Shown here piece by piece: positions 61,756 to 64,000 of a stretch of 64,000 bases of DNA. The translations under genes and the position numbers were made by a program. Each line of letters begins with the position of its first letter. Positions within the stretch are counted from its first letter, which is position 1. This DNA comes from Sunxiuqinia rutila (GTDB lineage Bacteria; Bacteroidota; Bacteroidia; Bacteroidales; Prolixibacteraceae): positions 62,001-126,000 of the forward strand of contig NZ_JBNGOT010000014.1 of the NCBI RefSeq assembly GCF_050589705.1, read 5' to 3'. Under the pieces are notes generated by a model. The model worked only from the letters and a program-made list of their open reading frames with translations. It had not been told where the DNA came from and did not search any database.

Positions 61756-61815
61756 CTCATTATTATTAACTCAACAATGGAGTGCCAATGAAGAATTAAC
61801 AACCTAACAACAAAA

Positions 61816-61845
61816 GGAAAGGAGATGCTGTAACATCCCCTTTTC
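61816..61845 (+). promoter_or_regulatory. Hairpin between fecR and susC
   Basis: GGAAAGGAGATG (61816-61827) pairs with CATCCCCTTTTC (61834-61845) over 12 positions, with one G-U pair and one A-C mismatch, around the loop CTGTAA. It occupies the same place as the hairpin pair at 40156-40205. Confidence 0.5.
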
Positions 61846-61922
61846 AATGATTAAGTGCTGAATGTCTTGCAAACTGCAGCACTAGCTTATTTGAATTGTA
61901 TAACTCAAATCGAAACAAATTT

Positions 61923-64000
61923 ATGAAAAAAAAATGTTATTCATTGATTTTCATAGGGACTGCGCTATGGAAATCAAAACTGATTAGAACCATGAGAGTA
62001 ACCTTGTTTTTAATGGTGCTAAGCGTTCTGCAGTTACATGCTGTTGGTTCGTATTCGCAGAGTACCAAAATGAATCTAAACCTGAGAAATGTACCCATAA
62101 AACAGGTACTTAAACAAATTGAAGAGCAATCGGAATTCTATTTTATTTATGATGCCTCTGTTGTTAATGTAGATAAGATGGTTAGCATTAATGCCAAAAA
62201 CAATTTGGTTCCGGAAATTTTAGATGAAATTTTCGAAGGGGCTAATGTGAAGTATAAAATAACTAACCGGCAGATTGCAATTACTTCATCAAGTAAAGAT
62301 ATAGCTTCCCGGCAGCAATCTGTTTCGGGAAGAGTGACAGATGTTTCTGGAAGTCCTTTGCCAGGTGTAACAGTGGTGATTGATGGAACTACCCAAGGAG
62401 CAATTACGGGGTTGGACGGCGAGTATCAATTGGAAAATGTTCCGACTGATGCAACCCTTGTTTTCTCTTTTGTAGGAATGAGAACTTCTAAGGTAGAAAT
62501 CAACGGAAGAACGGTAATTGATGTTGTTCTTCAGGATGAAACCATTGGGCTGGAGGAAGTTGTTGCCGTAGGGTATGGTACTCAGAAAAAAGTTAATTTG
62601 ACAGGATCGGTTGCTTCTGTTAGTGGAGAAGATTTGGTGAAAAGACCTGTGACGAACGTTGAGACAATGTTGCAGGGGCAAATGCCGGGAGTGCAAATTG
62701 TTCAGAACTCAGGAGAACCAGGAAATGAAGGTGTCTCAATTCGAATTCGTGGTAATGGAACTTTCAGTAGCGCTGGCTCAAATCCTTTGGTCCTGGTTGA
62801 TGGAGTTCAAGGTAGCCTGGCCGATTTGAATCCGAATAACATCGAAAGCATATCTGTTTTGAAAGATGCTGCCTCGGCGTCAATTTATGGCGCTCGTGCA
62901 GCCAACGGGGTTATTCTTGTCACCACAAAAAAAGGGACAGAAGGACGGATTACAATGAGTTATAATGGTAACTATGCCATTCATACTCCCACGAAGTTAT
63001 TTGATTTGATCACCAACTCGGCCGAATACATGGAGCTATTCAATGAAGCCAGGTTAAACTCAGGTTTAACTTCCGGTTTATATACAGATGAGATGATCAA
63101 TGCCTACCGTAGTGCTACCGACCGAAATTTGTACCCCAATACTGATTGGCTGGACCTTCTGTTTAGTCCTGCTCCAACCCACACCCATAATTTAAGTTTT
63201 AGCGGAGGAAGTAATGGAACGACTTTTAATGTTTCTCTTGGTTACGTGAATCAGGAGGGGGTTATGAAAGGGTTTGATTATGAAAAATACAATGTGCGAG
63301 TCAACTTGAGTTCAAAGGTTAATGAAAACATCAAGTTTGGCGGAAACTTCTCTGTGAAAAAGGGAATGAAAACAGCTCCTAGACAAGGCGCTGGCGATAC
63401 CTTTCTTGCTGCTATGTCTCAGGCTCCTACTTATGCACCACAACTGGCAGATGGAAGTGGTCGATATACCTACAAAGCGTATGATTTTGAGTCTAATAAC
63501 AAAAGTCCGATGGCCATTATTGGGAATCGTGTTAACCGCAATACCAATGATTATGTAATTTCATCTCAAGGTTGGTTGGATGTAAAACTGTTTAAAGGGC
63601 TGACTTGGTATACTAAAGCCGCCATTAACTTGGATTTTAGCAAGTACGATGACTTCAGGCCTCAGGTGCCGTTGTACAATTTCCGTACAAATGAATTCAT
63701 GACTTATCTGGATGTTGGTGGATCGGGTTTAATTGTTCAGGACGATCAAACCGAGTACAAAAACCTATACACTTATCTGAATTTTGATCAGCAATTTGGA
63801 GCTGGACACACGATTACGACTCAGGTTGGTTATAGTGTTGAAGACAACACTTATCAATACTTGAGAGGCTACAGAAAAGATTATCCGAGTGACGTATTGC
63901 GCGAACTCGATGCTGGAAGTCCGGCTGTTCAGCAAGCTAGCGGAACAAAAACAGAGTGGGCTTTGATGTCATTCTTTGGTCGATTAGGTTATAATTATAA
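61923..64000 (+). CDS. SusC/RagA TonB-dependent transporter with STN domain, 3' end outside window
   Basis: Open frame read by hand from the ATG at 61923 to the right edge, 692 codons, so about 350 residues are missing. Leader with internal Met (MRVTLFLMVLSVLQLHAVGS) ending in YSQ, STN domain about 48-120 (VPIKQVLKQIEEQSEFYFIY), carboxypeptidase-regulatory-like domain about 135-205 (VSGRVTDVSGSPLPGVTVVI), EEVVAVGYGTQKKVNLTGSV at about 211-230, plug with VLKDAASASIYGARAANGVI, then barrel strands. Organisation closely follows the SusC at 40234. Together with sigma and FecR upstream it forms a fourth glycan-sensing uptake locus whose SusD and enzymes lie beyond the window. Confidence 0.95.
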   Translation, partial: MKKKCYSLIFIGTALWKSKLIRTMRVTLFLMVLSVLQLHAVGSYSQSTKMNLNLRNVPIKQVLKQIEEQSEFYFIYDASVVNVDKMVSINAKNNLVPEILDEIFEGANVKYKITNRQIAITSSSKDIASRQQSVSGRVTDVSGSPLPGVTVVIDGTTQGAITGLDGEYQLENVPTDATLVFSFVGMRTSKVEINGRTVIDVVLQDETIGLEEVVAVGYGTQKKVNLTGSVASVSGEDLVKRPVTNVETMLQGQMPGVQIVQNSGEPGNEGVSIRIRGNGTFSSAGSNPLVLVDGVQGSLADLNPNNIESISVLKDAASASIYGARAANGVILVTTKKGTEGRITMSYNGNYAIHTPTKLFDLITNSAEYMELFNEARLNSGLTSGLYTDEMINAYRSATDRNLYPNTDWLDLLFSPAPTHTHNLSFSGGSNGTTFNVSLGYVNQEGVMKGFDYEKYNVRVNLSSKVNENIKFGGNFSVKKGMKTAPRQGAGDTFLAAMSQAPTYAPQLADGSGRYTYKAYDFESNNKSPMAIIGNRVNRNTNDYVISSQGWLDVKLFKGLTWYTKAAINLDFSKYDDFRPQVPLYNFRTNEFMTYLDVGGSGLIVQDDQTEYKNLYTYLNFDQQFGAGHTITTQVGYSVEDNTYQYLRGYRKDYPSDVLRELDAGSPAVQQASGTKTEWALMSFFGRLGYNY

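Noticed and set aside
62289..62696. Antisense 135-codon frame inside the last susC
   Set aside because: Rich in Ser, Asn, His and Arg and lying opposite a well-supported SusC plug region; a shadow of real coding sequence.

Overview
The window reads as the chromosome of a polysaccharide-degrading Bacteroidota species. The evidence is four SusC/SusD-type outer-membrane uptake loci, three ECF sigma/FecR switches, a hybrid two-component sensor, almost no Shine-Dalgarno sequences, and several exact copies of the Bacteroidota -7 promoter box TAnnTTTG. Moderate GC and many plant- or algal-glycan enzymes suggest a free-living, possibly marine Marinilabiliales/Prolixibacteraceae-like organism; this placement is inference. 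I see no tRNA, rRNA, CRISPR array, insertion sequence or sulfatase.

Layout. (A) 1-7335, minus strand: two ECF sigma factors, FecR, STN-type SusC and the 5' part of a SusD-like gene; the degradative genes, if any, lie outside the window. (B) 7681-38044: a large polysaccharide utilization locus (PUL) built around a divergent control region at 20357-20540. To the left run SusC, SusD, a GH2, a right-handed beta-helix (GH141-like) protein and a DUF5703 protein. To the right run the hybrid sensor-regulator and a GH29 fucosidase. An AraC regulator then stands divergent to two tandem GH2 paralogues, followed by RraA-like, enolase-superfamily dehydratase, SDR, SMP-30 lactonase and RhaT-type transporter genes. 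(C) 38422-45153: ECF sigma, FecR, STN-SusC and SusD, closed by a clear terminator. (D) 45475-49225: a small housekeeping block (YchJ-like, DUF2293, HrpB helicase). (E) 49268-59880: a LacI regulator divergent from a mutarotase, aldo/keto reductase, COG3618 lactonase, zinc dehydrogenase, GH29, beta-propeller-GH29 fusion and alpha/beta-hydrolase-SGNH fusion operon. (F) 60089-64000: ECF sigma, FecR and an STN-SusC that runs off the end.

How it fits together. Regions B and E look like two halves of one L-fucose (or related 6-deoxyhexose) economy. Surface and periplasmic GH29, GH2, GH141-like and DUF5703 enzymes and esterases would release the sugar, the RhaT-like symporter would import it, and a mutarotase, aldose dehydrogenase, lactonase, dehydratase, dehydrogenase and RraA-type lyase would degrade it without phosphorylation. 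The enzymes are split between the hybrid-sensor PUL and the LacI operon about 12-16 kb away. Strong candidate control sites were found for both regulators: a 21-bp-period direct repeat (20447-20482) and a tandem 12-bp LacI-type operator (50384-50407).
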